In this document: one piece after another, positions 1 through 8,414 of the stretch
Numbering within the stretch: position 1 is the first letter of the stretch
Layout of the letters: each line of letters opens with the position of its first letter
Origin: SZUA-265 sp966249405
Lineage (GTDB): Bacteria; Myxococcota_A; Polyangia; Polyangiales; Polyangiaceae
DNA: 64,000 nt
Direction: 5' to 3'
NCBI GenBank assembly: GCA_966249405.1
Contig: CBINDO010000001.1
Coordinates: 1 to 64,000, forward strand
The notes under the pieces: generated by a model
Database searches by the model: none
Told to the model about the DNA's origin: nothing
Seen by the model: only the letters and a program-made list of their open reading frames with translations
Position numbers and translations under genes: made by a program

Positions 1-391
1 GACCCAGGCGTTGATATTCGGGTGTGAAAGCCTGTGCAGCCAGGAGCGCGCGGAGGCCCTGCGGCGCCGCGGGGCGCACGTTCACCTGTTACCACCGGAG
101 CCGCACACCGGGATCGTGCCGGTCGTCAAGGTACTCGAGTGTTTGGCGCGCGCCGGCGTGAGGCGGCTGCTCGTGGAGGGCGGCCCGAAGGTGATCCAGA
201 GCTTCCTGAGAGCGCAGTGCGTCGACTGGCTGCAGGTAGAGATCGCGCCGCGCGTCGTGGGCGCCACTGGGCTACCCGGCCTTTCGAAGCTGGGTGGCAG
301 CGTCACGCTCGATGACGTGGAGCTTCACACCATGGACAACCACATTCTCGTGTGTGGCAAGCCGAGCTACGGGAGCCGCAGCGCGGTCTAG
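1..391 (+). CDS. RibD C-terminal-type reductase (5' end cut by window)
   Basis: The frame is open from the first bases to the TAG at 389-391, so only the last ~130 residues are present. They contain LLVEGGPKVIQSFL followed by the alternating strand/helix pattern of the RibD C-terminal (dihydrofolate-reductase-like) domain, which reduces pyrimidine or pterin-type substrates with NADPH. Whether the missing part is a deaminase domain (true RibD) or the protein is a stand-alone reductase cannot be seen. The next gene begins about 15 bases downstream. A PTPS-like protein, GT4 glycosyltransferase and dehydrogenase lie 3-6 kb away, which suggests a pterin or flavin modification role rather than housekeeping riboflavin synthesis; that is inference. 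Confidence 0.75.
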   Translation, partial: TQALIFGCESLCSQERAEALRRRGAHVHLLPPEPHTGIVPVVKVLECLARAGVRRLLVEGGPKVIQSFLRAQCVDWLQVEIAPRVVGATGLPGLSKLGGSVTLDDVELHTMDNHILVCGKPSYGSRSAV

Positions 392-405
392 AGAGGATTC
401 CCTTG

Positions 406-1293
406 GTGAGAGACGTTTCGGCGGCGTTGTGTGAGCTCACCCTGTTGGAGTGCGAGAAGGCGATCGGCGCAACGGGCTTGCCGAGACCGCTCAGGGCACT
501 GGCGCGTCTGCCGTTCCGACCGTTGGCACGGCGCTTGGGTGAGACAATTGGCCAGTTCGACGCCGCGGTGGGTCGAGGGTCACTCCCCGAAGCCGCTGGC
601 GCCGTGCTGTGTCGCCTCGACGTGGTCCCGATGGTGCGCGGCACCACTCCGTTCCCGCACGACGGTCCGTTGGTCGTGGTTGCCAACCACCCCGGCGTCT
701 ACGATGCGTTGGCGCTGTTTGCTGCGATAGGGCGGGACGACCTGCGCGTGATCGCGGCCGAACGCGAGTTCTTGCGCGCCCTCCCCCAGATGGAACGCCA
801 CCTCTTGTTCGTGGAGGAGAGCTTTGGCGAGACATCTTCGACGAGTGACGGCGCGCGCAGCCGAAGTCGCGGTCTACGCAAAGCCCTCGCTCACCTGCGG
901 AGCGGGGGTTGCCTGCTACACTTCGCCGCTGGACGCATCGAGCCGGACCCGGCCTTCTCCACACCAGAGCACGCGATCACGGAGTGGCAATCGGGAGTGG
1001 GCGCGCTGGCCGTTGCCTGCCAGAAACTGAACGGCGAGGTGCGGCTGGGTCTGGTTTGCGGCGTCCACTCGGCGCAGCTCAAACGGTCGGCGTTGATGCA
1101 AGCCATCGAGCGGCACGGTGCGTCGACGTTGGCTGGCCTGCTGCAGGTGGCGGCGCCGCGTTGGTTACCGGTGTCTACCCAAGTGCTGGTGTCCGCACCG
1201 GTAGCGCCTCTGCCTTTCAACGCCGAGGCGGCCACCAGAGCCATGAAGGCCGCGGCAACGGAGTTGCTCTCCAAGGCCCGACTTTCCGTCTAG
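406..1293 (+). CDS. PlsC-like acyltransferase domain protein
   Basis: A 295-residue protein with the lysophospholipid acyltransferase motif NHPGVYD (His95 and Asp100 counted from GTG 406) and, about 75 residues later, FAAGRIEP in the place of the EGTR-type substrate block. No convincing membrane helix is visible. It probably transfers an acyl chain to a glycerophosphate or similar acceptor; the substrate is unknown. The frame is open from 352, but GTG 406 preceded by AGAGAGG at 390-396 avoids overlap with the upstream reductase and is the better start (TTG 403 is the alternative). It is probably co-transcribed with that reductase and ends at a hairpin shared with the opposing lipoprotein gene. 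Confidence 0.7.
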   Translation: MRDVSAALCELTLLECEKAIGATGLPRPLRALARLPFRPLARRLGETIGQFDAAVGRGSLPEAAGAVLCRLDVVPMVRGTTPFPHDGPLVVVANHPGVYDALALFAAIGRDDLRVIAAEREFLRALPQMERHLLFVEESFGETSSTSDGARSRSRGLRKALAHLRSGGCLLHFAAGRIEPDPAFSTPEHAITEWQSGVGALAVACQKLNGEVRLGLVCGVHSAQLKRSALMQAIERHGASTLAGLLQVAAPRWLPVSTQVLVSAPVAPLPFNAEAATRAMKAAATELLSKARLSV

Positions 1294-1314
1294 GGTTTGC
1301 TAGCCGTCGGGCCT
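1274..1314. terminator. hairpin between convergent genes
   Basis: AGGCCCGAC (1274-1282) is a perfect inverted repeat of GTCGGGCCT (1306-1314), with a smaller CTAG/CTAG pair inside the loop. It spans the end of the acyltransferase gene and the short gap before the opposing lipoprotein stop. Neither side has a strong T-run, so it is a candidate bidirectional terminator, not a certain one. Confidence 0.5.
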
Positions 1315-1325
1315 GGCTGCTTTGC

Positions 1326-3455
1326 TCAGTCGAGTTCGACCGCAGGCGCGGTATCTCTGAACGCCGCGGTGAATGCCGCGATTACCGCCACGGTCAGCGC
1401 GCTGCCATCTTCGAACGCCTCGCGCGGTAAGTCCATGCGCGCCGTCGCGGCGGGGCCCTGAGCGGTGGCGAACATCTCGAAGACCAGCGGCGTCGTCCCG
1501 TGGTGCGGCATCGCGCGCAGCAGACTTTCGCCGAACGGAGTCTGCCCCGGCCCGAACGGCAACCCCGCGAGCACCTTGGCGTAGCTGTTGAGAGTCGCAA
1601 AAGAGCCGTGCAGCACACGGTGTTCATGTAGCGCGGTCAATCCCTCGCGGGTCCCCAACTTGGGATAGTCGCCACCCGCGACCATCAGCTTCACCGGGTC
1701 GACGGCCGCCGCTTCGCTGAACCCCATCCCAAACCAGGTGCGCTCACCCGCCGTTGCCATGGCTAGATACAGCCCAACTTTGTCCAGTTTGAACACCTCC
1801 TGCGCCGAGTCTTTCGGCACCTTGTACGAGACCTCGTACAGTTCGATGGCAGGCATGGCCTTGCCCACGTTCACCTTACGCGTGCGTATCAAAGGCAGCT
1901 CGGTCATGTCTTCGTCGAGCGCCTTCGCGAGCTCGGCGCGCAGCCGCTTGTCGTTGAAGGTGGCGACCGAGCTCCGCCACATCTGCGCGTAAGCGCCAGC
2001 GTCTCCTTCGACGCCGATGAGGTAATAACCAAGCGCGTCGACGACGTCGCCGAGGGCGGCTTTCTTGGACTTCTTTACGCCCTTTTTGGGTGCCGTTGTT
2101 TTCGCCTGTCCAGGCACACCAACGAGCGGCATCGCTCCTGCGCCCACGACGACCGTGCCACGACTTTCCATCAGCGAGCGAAAGCCGTTGACCCAATTGT
2201 CCAACGTGCCTGCAGCCACGCCGCCGTGCTCCAACGCGCCGGCGAGCAGCTCGGAGATGTTGGAAGCGATCTTCTTGTCGCCGTCGTTCGGGGTGATCCG
2301 CGAGCTGAACGACGCGGCGTCCACATCGTGGGGCAAGTCCCAGAACAGTCGAGGAGCAGGCGCTGCCTCCGCGGCACCACGACGCAACACGTCGGCGACG
2401 TAGCTGTCCGGTTTGCGAAAGTGCACCGTGGACTCGGCGACCAGGCTATCTCTTCCCTCCACCAAATCCAGGCTGAAGTTCCAGGTATCGATGCCGTCGA
2501 ACCAGGCGATGATCTCCTCGACGATCGCCGGAGCGGCTTGGGCCATGGCGCGGTCGAAACGTTCGTTGCCGATGGTTACCTCTCGCAAGAACTCCGGCAA
2601 GTGGCCGCGTAAGCTTCGCACGTCGTTGCCGAATCGCTCGCGCAAAGGCGCCATCCGCAGTTCCAGGTACGCTCCCTTCGGCGGCATCGTCTGCGTCACC
2701 AGCGCGGTGTTGACGTAGCTCGCCAGCGCGGCGACGTCTTCGGGATACGCGCCGCACGCCAAACGATGCGTCGTCGGCCCCGCGCTCGAGGTCATCACGC
2801 AATGCAAGTCGCGCTCGATCTCGATCGATACGTCGCCGTTTTCCCCAACGACGACCTCCTTTTCTGCCTTGGTGAAGGCAGCTACCAGGTCATCTGGTTT
2901 GGTGACGGCCAAAGAAACCACGGCGTGGATCGGGGATGGCTCTCGGTAATCCACGACCAGCCCGCCATCTTCTGCGTACTGCTCGTCGTAGGCCTGCTCG
3001 GCGTTCGGATCCGGCTCCGGTGCGAGACTGAGGGCTATGTCGATCGACTGATTCAGATCGATGATCTTGGGCAGGTCTTCCGATATCAACGACAGCCCGT
3101 CGTTCACCCCAAACGGCAGGCTGCACCAGCCGCCCACCTTGCTCACCAACTCGTCGCTGCCCGTGATGCGACCGATCATGAACAGGCCGGGGGGAGCCGG
3201 CATCACTTCGACGGCCGGTTTGAGCGCGCCTTCCGTCGGTTTGGGCTCGGCAACGGCCGTTGGCTTGGGAGTGGCAACCCCGCTCGACTGCCCGCCGCAC
3301 CCCAACACGACGAACGCGACGCTTCCGATTGCCAGCCACCGGGGCAGACTCCTTCCACCCGAGCTTTGCGTGCCCACACCTGCCTTGCCGGGCGACACGC
3401 TGTCGCTTGCCACTTCCAACACCGTCGAACCAATCATGCCGCCATGGTATCGCAA
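1326..3455 (-). CDS. large lipoprotein of unknown function
   Basis: A protein of up to 709 residues. A hydrophobic stretch ends in the lipobox VVLGC, so it is predicted to be exported and lipidated. The mature part starts with a short Pro/Ala/Thr linker and continues as a long mixed alpha/beta protein with no motif I recognise. Three initiation sites are possible: ATG 3455, ATG 3437, or an internal GTG (at V-G-T-Q) nearer the signal peptide, which would give a more normal leader. Its 3' end faces the acyltransferase gene. Large lipoproteins of this type are common in myxobacterial genomes and lack assigned roles. Confidence 0.8.
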   Translation of the reverse strand: MRYHGGMIGSTVLEVASDSVSPGKAGVGTQSSGGRSLPRWLAIGSVAFVVLGCGGQSSGVATPKPTAVAEPKPTEGALKPAVEVMPAPPGLFMIGRITGSDELVSKVGGWCSLPFGVNDGLSLISEDLPKIIDLNQSIDIALSLAPEPDPNAEQAYDEQYAEDGGLVVDYREPSPIHAVVSLAVTKPDDLVAAFTKAEKEVVVGENGDVSIEIERDLHCVMTSSAGPTTHRLACGAYPEDVAALASYVNTALVTQTMPPKGAYLELRMAPLRERFGNDVRSLRGHLPEFLREVTIGNERFDRAMAQAAPAIVEEIIAWFDGIDTWNFSLDLVEGRDSLVAESTVHFRKPDSYVADVLRRGAAEAAPAPRLFWDLPHDVDAASFSSRITPNDGDKKIASNISELLAGALEHGGVAAGTLDNWVNGFRSLMESRGTVVVGAGAMPLVGVPGQAKTTAPKKGVKKSKKAALGDVVDALGYYLIGVEGDAGAYAQMWRSSVATFNDKRLRAELAKALDEDMTELPLIRTRKVNVGKAMPAIELYEVSYKVPKDSAQEVFKLDKVGLYLAMATAGERTWFGMGFSEAAAVDPVKLMVAGGDYPKLGTREGLTALHEHRVLHGSFATLNSYAKVLAGLPFGPGQTPFGESLLRAMPHHGTTPLVFEMFATAQGPAATARMDLPREAFEDGSALTVAVIAAFTAAFRDTAPAVELD

Positions 3456-3579
3456 GTAAGCCGACGTTCGCAGCTCGATTGGTAGCGTGGAGCCACGTTT
3501 CCACCGCCAGGCGCTGCGGCCCCTTCATCCCACCACGTCGCACCGCGTTGCACACGCGCGAGACGTCGCAGCATCCTCA

Positions 3580-4617
3580 TCACGGCTCGCCCAGCGGCGA
3601 CTGCGGGGGACACACCGAGGTTAACGCCGCTTCGAACTGCGTCACGGTTCGTTCCCACGCCGGCAATCGACGTTCTGCACGAGACCACCGCAGCAGTGGC
3701 GTCCTGTCGTTCACTAAATCCAGCAATGCACCGGCCCACGTCTCGGGGTCCGATGCAGGGAGCAGCCAGCCGTCTACGTCGTGGCGCACCACTTCGCTCG
3801 TCGCGCCGACGTCGGCAACCAACACGGCAACCCCGGCGTTGAGCGCCTCCGTGAGCACCATCCCGTAACCTTCGTAGCTCGAAGGCAACATCAAGACGTC
3901 ACACCGCGCATACAACTCCGCAAGCCCGGCGTCCGAGACAGCGCCGAGCACGTGGGTACGCCGTTTCAAGGCCGGGGCACGTTCCAGCGCACGCCACACG
4001 GCGGCGGCGTACTCGGGGTCGCGCGAGGCGTCCCCCGCGACGTGGAGTTCGAAGTCCGCCTCGTCCAATCGCCGCAAATAGTCTATCGCCCGCAACAGCC
4101 CCTTGCGCTCGGTCCAGGTGCCGACGAACAACAGCCGCAGGGGACCATGCGGGTTCGTCCCGATGCGTTGAACTCGCTCCAGACGGTCGGCACCAGGTAC
4201 ACACACGGAGATCTGTGCCGCCGTAAACGGCAAGACCTGCTCGGCGGTCGTGTGACTGGTCGCGACCACCACGTCACACCGCTCCAGACTCAGCCGTTCA
4301 CTCTCGGGCATCAACCCGGTTTCACTGGCTCTCAAGTGATGTACGAGCAATACGAGCCGCGGGACTTCGGCGCTGCGTCCTGCGCGCAGGCGCGCGAACA
4401 GCGGCGCGACTTCCGCATGGCACAACTCGTCCCCCACGACGTTGTCGTAGCCGCCTTCGAGAGCCAGCTCCACGACCGTCTCGAGCCCCGTCTCGGCGAG
4501 GTCGACGACGTCCACCACATGTCCCCGGCGTCGCAACCCATCCACGACCATCCGATCATAGACGTAACCACCGGTGAGTTGGTCGAGAACTCCGTAAATC
4601 AACCACAACGAACGCAT
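3580..4617 (-). CDS. GT4-family glycosyltransferase
   Basis: A 345-residue GT-B protein starting MRSLWLIYG. The C-terminal half has FVGTWTERKG and the nucleotide-sugar motif SSYEGYGMVLTEAL, matching the E-x7-E signature of GT4 retaining enzymes. The N-terminal half carries the acceptor-side fold (YVYDRMVVDGLRRRGH). The frame is open to 4848, but that extension is Arg/Ser-rich antisense to the PTPS-like gene, so ATG 4617 is chosen. It lies 22 bases downstream of the PTPS-like gene and is probably in the same operon with the dehydrogenase. A pterin or flavin-derived acceptor is a guess from context. Confidence 0.85.
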   Translation of the reverse strand: MRSLWLIYGVLDQLTGGYVYDRMVVDGLRRRGHVVDVVDLAETGLETVVELALEGGYDNVVGDELCHAEVAPLFARLRAGRSAEVPRLVLLVHHLRASETGLMPESERLSLERCDVVVATSHTTAEQVLPFTAAQISVCVPGADRLERVQRIGTNPHGPLRLLFVGTWTERKGLLRAIDYLRRLDEADFELHVAGDASRDPEYAAAVWRALERAPALKRRTHVLGAVSDAGLAELYARCDVLMLPSSYEGYGMVLTEALNAGVAVLVADVGATSEVVRHDVDGWLLPASDPETWAGALLDLVNDRTPLLRWSRAERRLPAWERTVTQFEAALTSVCPPQSPLGEP

Positions 4618-4639
4618 GGTCGCAGCCCAACGCAGCGCT

Positions 4640-5035
4640 TCAAAGTTTCGTCTCGAACGCCACCCACGCCGCCGGGGATTCGCGCACGAGGACGCGCAGC
4701 GTCCCGTCTTTGGGCAACGCTGCGCCCAACTCCGTCGCGAGCGCGGAGCCCAAACTCCGACACACGTGTGCCGCGATGCGTTCCGTGGTCGAACCGCGGG
4801 GCGGAAACGCCGGGTGGTCATCGAGGTTCTGATAGTCGAGCGGCTCAAGCACGCGGCGCAGCAGCTGGCGCATCACACCGATGTCGACGACGACGCCATG
4901 TTCGTCGAGATCTGCGCACCGCAGCTCGACCTCGACGCCCAGTGTCGCACCGTGCATGCGCTGCGCCGGTCCGAAAAACTCGCCGGCCAAACTGTGCGCG
5001 ATCATCACGAAATCCGAGACGCCCAAAGAATACAT
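4640..5035 (-). CDS. divergent 6-pyruvoyl-tetrahydropterin synthase-like protein
   Basis: A 131-residue protein starting MYSLGVSDFVMIAHSL. The layout is that of the PTPS/QueD family: an early AH, then RMHGATLGVEVEL in the position of the CxxxHGH block, a D-E-H-G-VVVDIG segment, and TTERIAA near the end. The second His of HGH is Ala and the usual catalytic Cys is absent, so normal zinc binding and PTPS or carboxytetrahydropterin chemistry are doubtful. It belongs to the subgroup with FGPA/WGPE before the His motif. It sits between the dehydrogenase (58 bases upstream) and the glycosyltransferase (22 bases downstream). Confidence 0.75.
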   Translation of the reverse strand: MYSLGVSDFVMIAHSLAGEFFGPAQRMHGATLGVEVELRCADLDEHGVVVDIGVMRQLLRRVLEPLDYQNLDDHPAFPPRGSTTERIAAHVCRSLGSALATELGAALPKDGTLRVLVRESPAAWVAFETKL

Positions 5036-5093
5036 ACGCCGCTCATACCACGACCCGGCTCGCCATCGGTAGCGCGACTGCTGCTCGAGCCAT

Positions 5094-6044
5094 TCAGTAT
5101 CGAAACAGAACCTGCGGCGGCGCTCCCAAGCTGCCGAGCCGCGCGTAGACGTCCTCGGCCTCGTCGAACGGCACCACGTGCTGCGTGAGTACATCGAGGC
5201 GCGCGTCTTCGAGCAACGCACACACGACTTCGAATCGCCGTGCAAAGTCGAAGCGGCTCCGCAGCCCACTCGGGATCGTCGAAACCTGGGACGACACCAA
5301 GCGCAACCTCCGTCGATGAAACTGGTCGCCGAGCCCGACGGGTGCAGCCTTGGCGCCATAAAACGAAACCACGACCACCCGCGCTTCGAGCCCGCATCGC
5401 GCGATCGCCGCGTCGAGCGTCCGTGGATCGCCCGTCACTTCGAAGACCGCATCGAAATCGTCGGGCAGCGCGTCGGCGCTCGGGACGACGTCCGCCACGC
5501 CACATTGTTTCACCGCGGCGTGTCGATCACCGCGCGGCTCGACGACCGTAACGCGAGCACCAGCGCGCGCGGCGACGTAGCTCACGAGTAGCCCGATCGT
5601 GCCGGCGCCGAGCACGACGACGCGTTCGCCCACGCGTAACTCGGCGTCCCACACCGCATTGAGCGCCGTTTCCATGGCCGCGGCCAACGTCGCACGCTCG
5701 GGCGCCAACGTCGGTGGGACAACTCTCAGTTGCGCGGGAGTCAGCACGTGTTCGGTGCCGTGAGGCTGGAGCGAGAACACAGTTGCACCCAAGGTCGGGC
5801 CCGGCGTTAGAACGCGCCCCACCCACGCGTATCCATAACGGCGCGGGTACGTCGCTTGGTCGGGCGCGTCGAGCGAGGGGTCGAATTGGGTCGGGCCCTG
5901 ACCCGTCACCAAGAGCCCCTCGGTGCCATGACTCACCGCCGAATACAGTCCTGCGACGCGAAGCGATCCTGCGGGCACGTCCCCGGGCAAGGTTTCGCGG
6001 AGCTCCACTTGGTTTGGTCCAACGAACCACAACTCCTTGGGCAT
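5094..6044 (-). CDS. zinc-type alcohol dehydrogenase (MDR superfamily)
   Basis: A 316-residue medium-chain dehydrogenase/reductase. SAVSHGTEGLLVTGQGP marks the N-terminal catalytic domain, ATLAAAMETALNAVWDA the domain linker, and VVVLGAGTIGLLVSYVAA the Rossmann NAD(P)-binding loop. ATG 6044 (MPKELWFVG) matches the usual family start; the frame runs on to ATG 6116, which would add 24 residues. It appears to lead the minus-strand set of dehydrogenase, PTPS-like protein and glycosyltransferase. I recall this dehydrogenase subfamily beside PTPS-like and RibD-like genes in other bacteria. The substrate is not known. Confidence 0.82.
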   Translation of the reverse strand: MPKELWFVGPNQVELRETLPGDVPAGSLRVAGLYSAVSHGTEGLLVTGQGPTQFDPSLDAPDQATYPRRYGYAWVGRVLTPGPTLGATVFSLQPHGTEHVLTPAQLRVVPPTLAPERATLAAAMETALNAVWDAELRVGERVVVLGAGTIGLLVSYVAARAGARVTVVEPRGDRHAAVKQCGVADVVPSADALPDDFDAVFEVTGDPRTLDAAIARCGLEARVVVVSFYGAKAAPVGLGDQFHRRRLRLVSSQVSTIPSGLRSRFDFARRFEVVCALLEDARLDVLTQHVVPFDEAEDVYARLGSLGAPPQVLFRY

Positions 6045-6128
6045 ATTCACTGCATACTCGAAACCAAACCGGCTGTCGCCTCGAACCTCGACCCGAACGT
6101 GATACGCCAAGGCCATCGTCGCTCGTGT

Positions 6129-6545
6129 TCAGTGCTCACGGCGGCGGTCGGGCACACACACGAGCCGTTCGTCGTCACCACGCCCCTGGCGGCAAACGCC
6201 CGCCACGCTATGGTCCGGTAACTCGACGGCGCAAGCGTCGCCTATGTCCGCGTCCTCACAAGCCTCGAACGCTTCGGGAGGTGGAGCGCCGTGCCCGCCA
6301 CCCCGTGGACCACCTTTCGGCAAACACGCCAGTGGATCGTCGTCGTTGGGACCGGCCACACACGACCCTTCGACGGTGTGACCACCGAGCGTGATACTGC
6401 ACTCGCTGCCTTCGTCGAGACCATCGCACGCTTCGAGCGCCTCGGGCGGCGGCCCACGCCGCTCACCTTCTGCAAATACGACGCCTACCGTGCCAAACCC
6501 GACCAAAACTCCCAACAAACCACCCAATCGTTTGAACTCGAACAT
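6129..6545 (-). CDS. secreted two-repeat Cys-rich protein
   Basis: A 138-residue protein with a signal peptide (GGLLGVLVGFGTVGVVFA). The mature part is two copies of one ~45-residue module: PPPEALEACDGLDEGSEC...GSCVAG...LACLP and PPPEAFEACEDADIGDAC...GVCRQG...LVCVP. Each module has four cysteines at matching positions, consistent with two disulfides per repeat. Similar PPPEA(x)xAC modules occur in small exported proteins of Myxococcota and relatives, function unknown. It starts downstream of the DMT transporter gene on the same strand, 142 bases away, so it may share its transcript. Confidence 0.8.
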   Translation of the reverse strand: MFEFKRLGGLLGVLVGFGTVGVVFAEGERRGPPPEALEACDGLDEGSECSITLGGHTVEGSCVAGPNDDDPLACLPKGGPRGGGHGAPPPEAFEACEDADIGDACAVELPDHSVAGVCRQGRGDDERLVCVPDRRREH

Positions 6546-6687
6546 TCGCTCTTCCTTTCGTTGTGCGCGGGACCACGCGAACGTCGCCGCCGCACCCTAG
6601 ATCTGAGCTCGCCACGTGTGGGCTCTGCTACGACCGGATGTCGAATTGTTGCGTTCCACGGCCCATCGCCGTCCGCAGCCATCTCGC

Positions 6688-7746
6688 TCAGTGCCGATGA
6701 CGGTGATGCAAGTCGGAGACGTGTGGATGAGCGTGCGCGAGGCCACCGTGACGATGGGCGTGCGAGTGCGGCTCGAAAGCAGGATCGCCTGGTCGATGCG
6801 AATGCTGATGGTGCTCGTCGTGGCTGTGCAGGTGATCGTGTTCGAGCTCTTCGTGCACGTGGAAATGTGCGTGCTCTTCGCGCAGCAACGCGATTACTCC
6901 CGCCGCCATCGCCAACATCGCCACCCCTTCACGCGGCCCGAACGGATCGCCCAACACCACCACGGACAGCAGCGCTCCCACGAACGGCGCGGTCGCAAAG
7001 TATGCCGCCTCGCGCGCTGCGCCGACGTAACGTAACGCGTAGGCGTCGAGCACGACGCTGATCCCGTAACTCACGCTACCCAGCACCATCGCGCCCGCAA
7101 CGGCGCTGGCAGCGGGTGGCTCGGCGACGGTGGTAAACAACCCCAGCGCGGTGTTCACCACCCCCGCAACCAGCGTCTTGACACGTACGATGGCAAACGG
7201 ATCACGCAGCGACAACGCGCGCGTCACGTTGTTGTCGATCGCCCAACACACACACGCGCTACACACCAGCAAGACACCCCACACGTCCGCCCCGAGCGGT
7301 CCCGTCCGCAAGGTGAGCAGCGCCACGCCGCCAAAGATCGCCGCCACCGCGAGACCGGCACGCCGCCCCAAGTGCTCCCGAAACCACACCACGGCGAGCA
7401 ACACCGTGAGCGGAGCCTCCAAGTTGAGGAGCAACACGCCCGTGAGTCCCGTGACGCGCATGAGCCCGAACATCAACGCCACTGGAGCCACGACACCGCC
7501 AGCGACGACCACGATCGAGAGCCGACCCAAGTCGCGGCGGCTGAGCGGACTTTCCTTCGACCTGGGCGCAATCACCCAAAACAACCACAATCCGCAGGCC
7601 GCACCGAGATACAACAACCCCGCCAACAACACCGGCGTCACGTGCCCGAGCAACAACCGCGCAAGCGGCGCGGAGACGCCGAACGAGGCCGCTGCACAGA
7701 GCCCCAACACCGCACCACGCCAGGCGTTGCTCTTGGACGTCCACAT
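6688..7746 (-). CDS. DMT (EamA) transporter with His-rich C-terminal tail
   Basis: A 352-residue integral membrane protein. Two EamA repeats with about ten hydrophobic helices run from WRGAVLGLCAAASF to GVIALL. They are followed by a ~60-residue cytoplasmic tail in which nearly every second or third residue is His, ending HPHVSDLHHRHRH. Family members export small metabolites; the tail suggests metal binding or metal-dependent gating. I have seen this type of tail, including its DLHHRH ending, in other DMT proteins, so it is a subfamily trait. ATG 7746 preceded by AGGA is chosen; ATG 7755 and upstream codons are possible. Confidence 0.85.
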   Translation of the reverse strand: MWTSKSNAWRGAVLGLCAAASFGVSAPLARLLLGHVTPVLLAGLLYLGAACGLWLFWVIAPRSKESPLSRRDLGRLSIVVVAGGVVAPVALMFGLMRVTGLTGVLLLNLEAPLTVLLAVVWFREHLGRRAGLAVAAIFGGVALLTLRTGPLGADVWGVLLVCSACVCWAIDNNVTRALSLRDPFAIVRVKTLVAGVVNTALGLFTTVAEPPAASAVAGAMVLGSVSYGISVVLDAYALRYVGAAREAAYFATAPFVGALLSVVVLGDPFGPREGVAMLAMAAGVIALLREEHAHFHVHEELEHDHLHSHDEHHQHSHRPGDPAFEPHSHAHRHGGLAHAHPHVSDLHHRHRH

Positions 7747-8414
7747 CACGCTCATCCTGCCACACCACGAGCGACACGTGATATCCAAAACCGCGCTGGC
7801 AACGGCATCCACTCCGGAAACCGCACCAAGAGCAGAACTCCACAACCGGTTGCGAGCGTCGAGAACGCCCACCCAGCAAAGGCGGTCGCTTTCCCCGACT
7901 TTGTCCACCGCTTGTCTCGCTCACCGCTTACACTCGAGCCTCGAGAGCCGCCCTACGTCGCGGTGGGCTACCGGCGGCGTTCGCTCCTTGCCGTCACCGC
8001 AGCCTCCGTTCGAGTCGCGAGCCGCCGCCAGCGTCGTGTTGTCCGAAGTGAAGGCAACTCGGCGCACAGCGGCGCCGCGCGCCGTGACATCGCCGTGGGA
8101 CATCGCCGTGGGACATCGCCGCGGGACATCGCCGTGGGACATCGTGGCGCAAAACCGTGACGTCAACCCATAACACGACATAACTCGCTCGTTTTTCCCC
8201 GGCTTTTGCCACCCGTTTTCGATCGCTCACTTGTTGCATTGATCGCGGGTCTCAGGTTTGGCAGACCCGCACTCAGCGCTGACTAGTCGGCCGTTATGCT
8301 CTGTAATGGTGTCTTGCTAGGAAGTTGCCGATGCTGTCGTGTGCGCCAGGCTGCCTGTGAATCATCACGCAGCGTTTGACGGATATCAGCGACTCTGAAT
8401 CGAAAGGGATGGCT
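7747..8414. other. divergent intergenic region without a convincing gene
   Basis: This is the region between the divergently transcribed transporter and the c-haem lipoprotein. Open frames here are Arg/Ala/Pro-rich and look antisense or random. The only clear structure is the 13-base tandem repeat at 8086-8147. The last ~240 bases are less GC-rich and probably hold the promoter of the tyrosinase operon; no certain -35/-10 pair was found. Confidence 0.5.
8086..8147. repeat. 13-base tandem repeat, 4.8 units
   Basis: Units of gacatcgccgtgg begin at 8086, 8099, 8112 (one t-to-c change), 8125 and a 10-base partial unit at 8138. It lies outside any credible gene, about 340 bases upstream of the transporter start. 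A 13-base period does not keep a reading frame. Confidence 0.9.

Noticed and set aside
3781..5148. Long plus-strand open frame over the glycosyltransferase and PTPS-like genes
   Set aside because: Composition is Arg/His/Pro-rich and it is antisense to two well-supported genes; high-GC DNA produces such frames by chance.
8086..8147. Tandem repeat as a possible CRISPR array
   Set aside because: Units are 13 bases with no spacers between them and no cas genes nearby.
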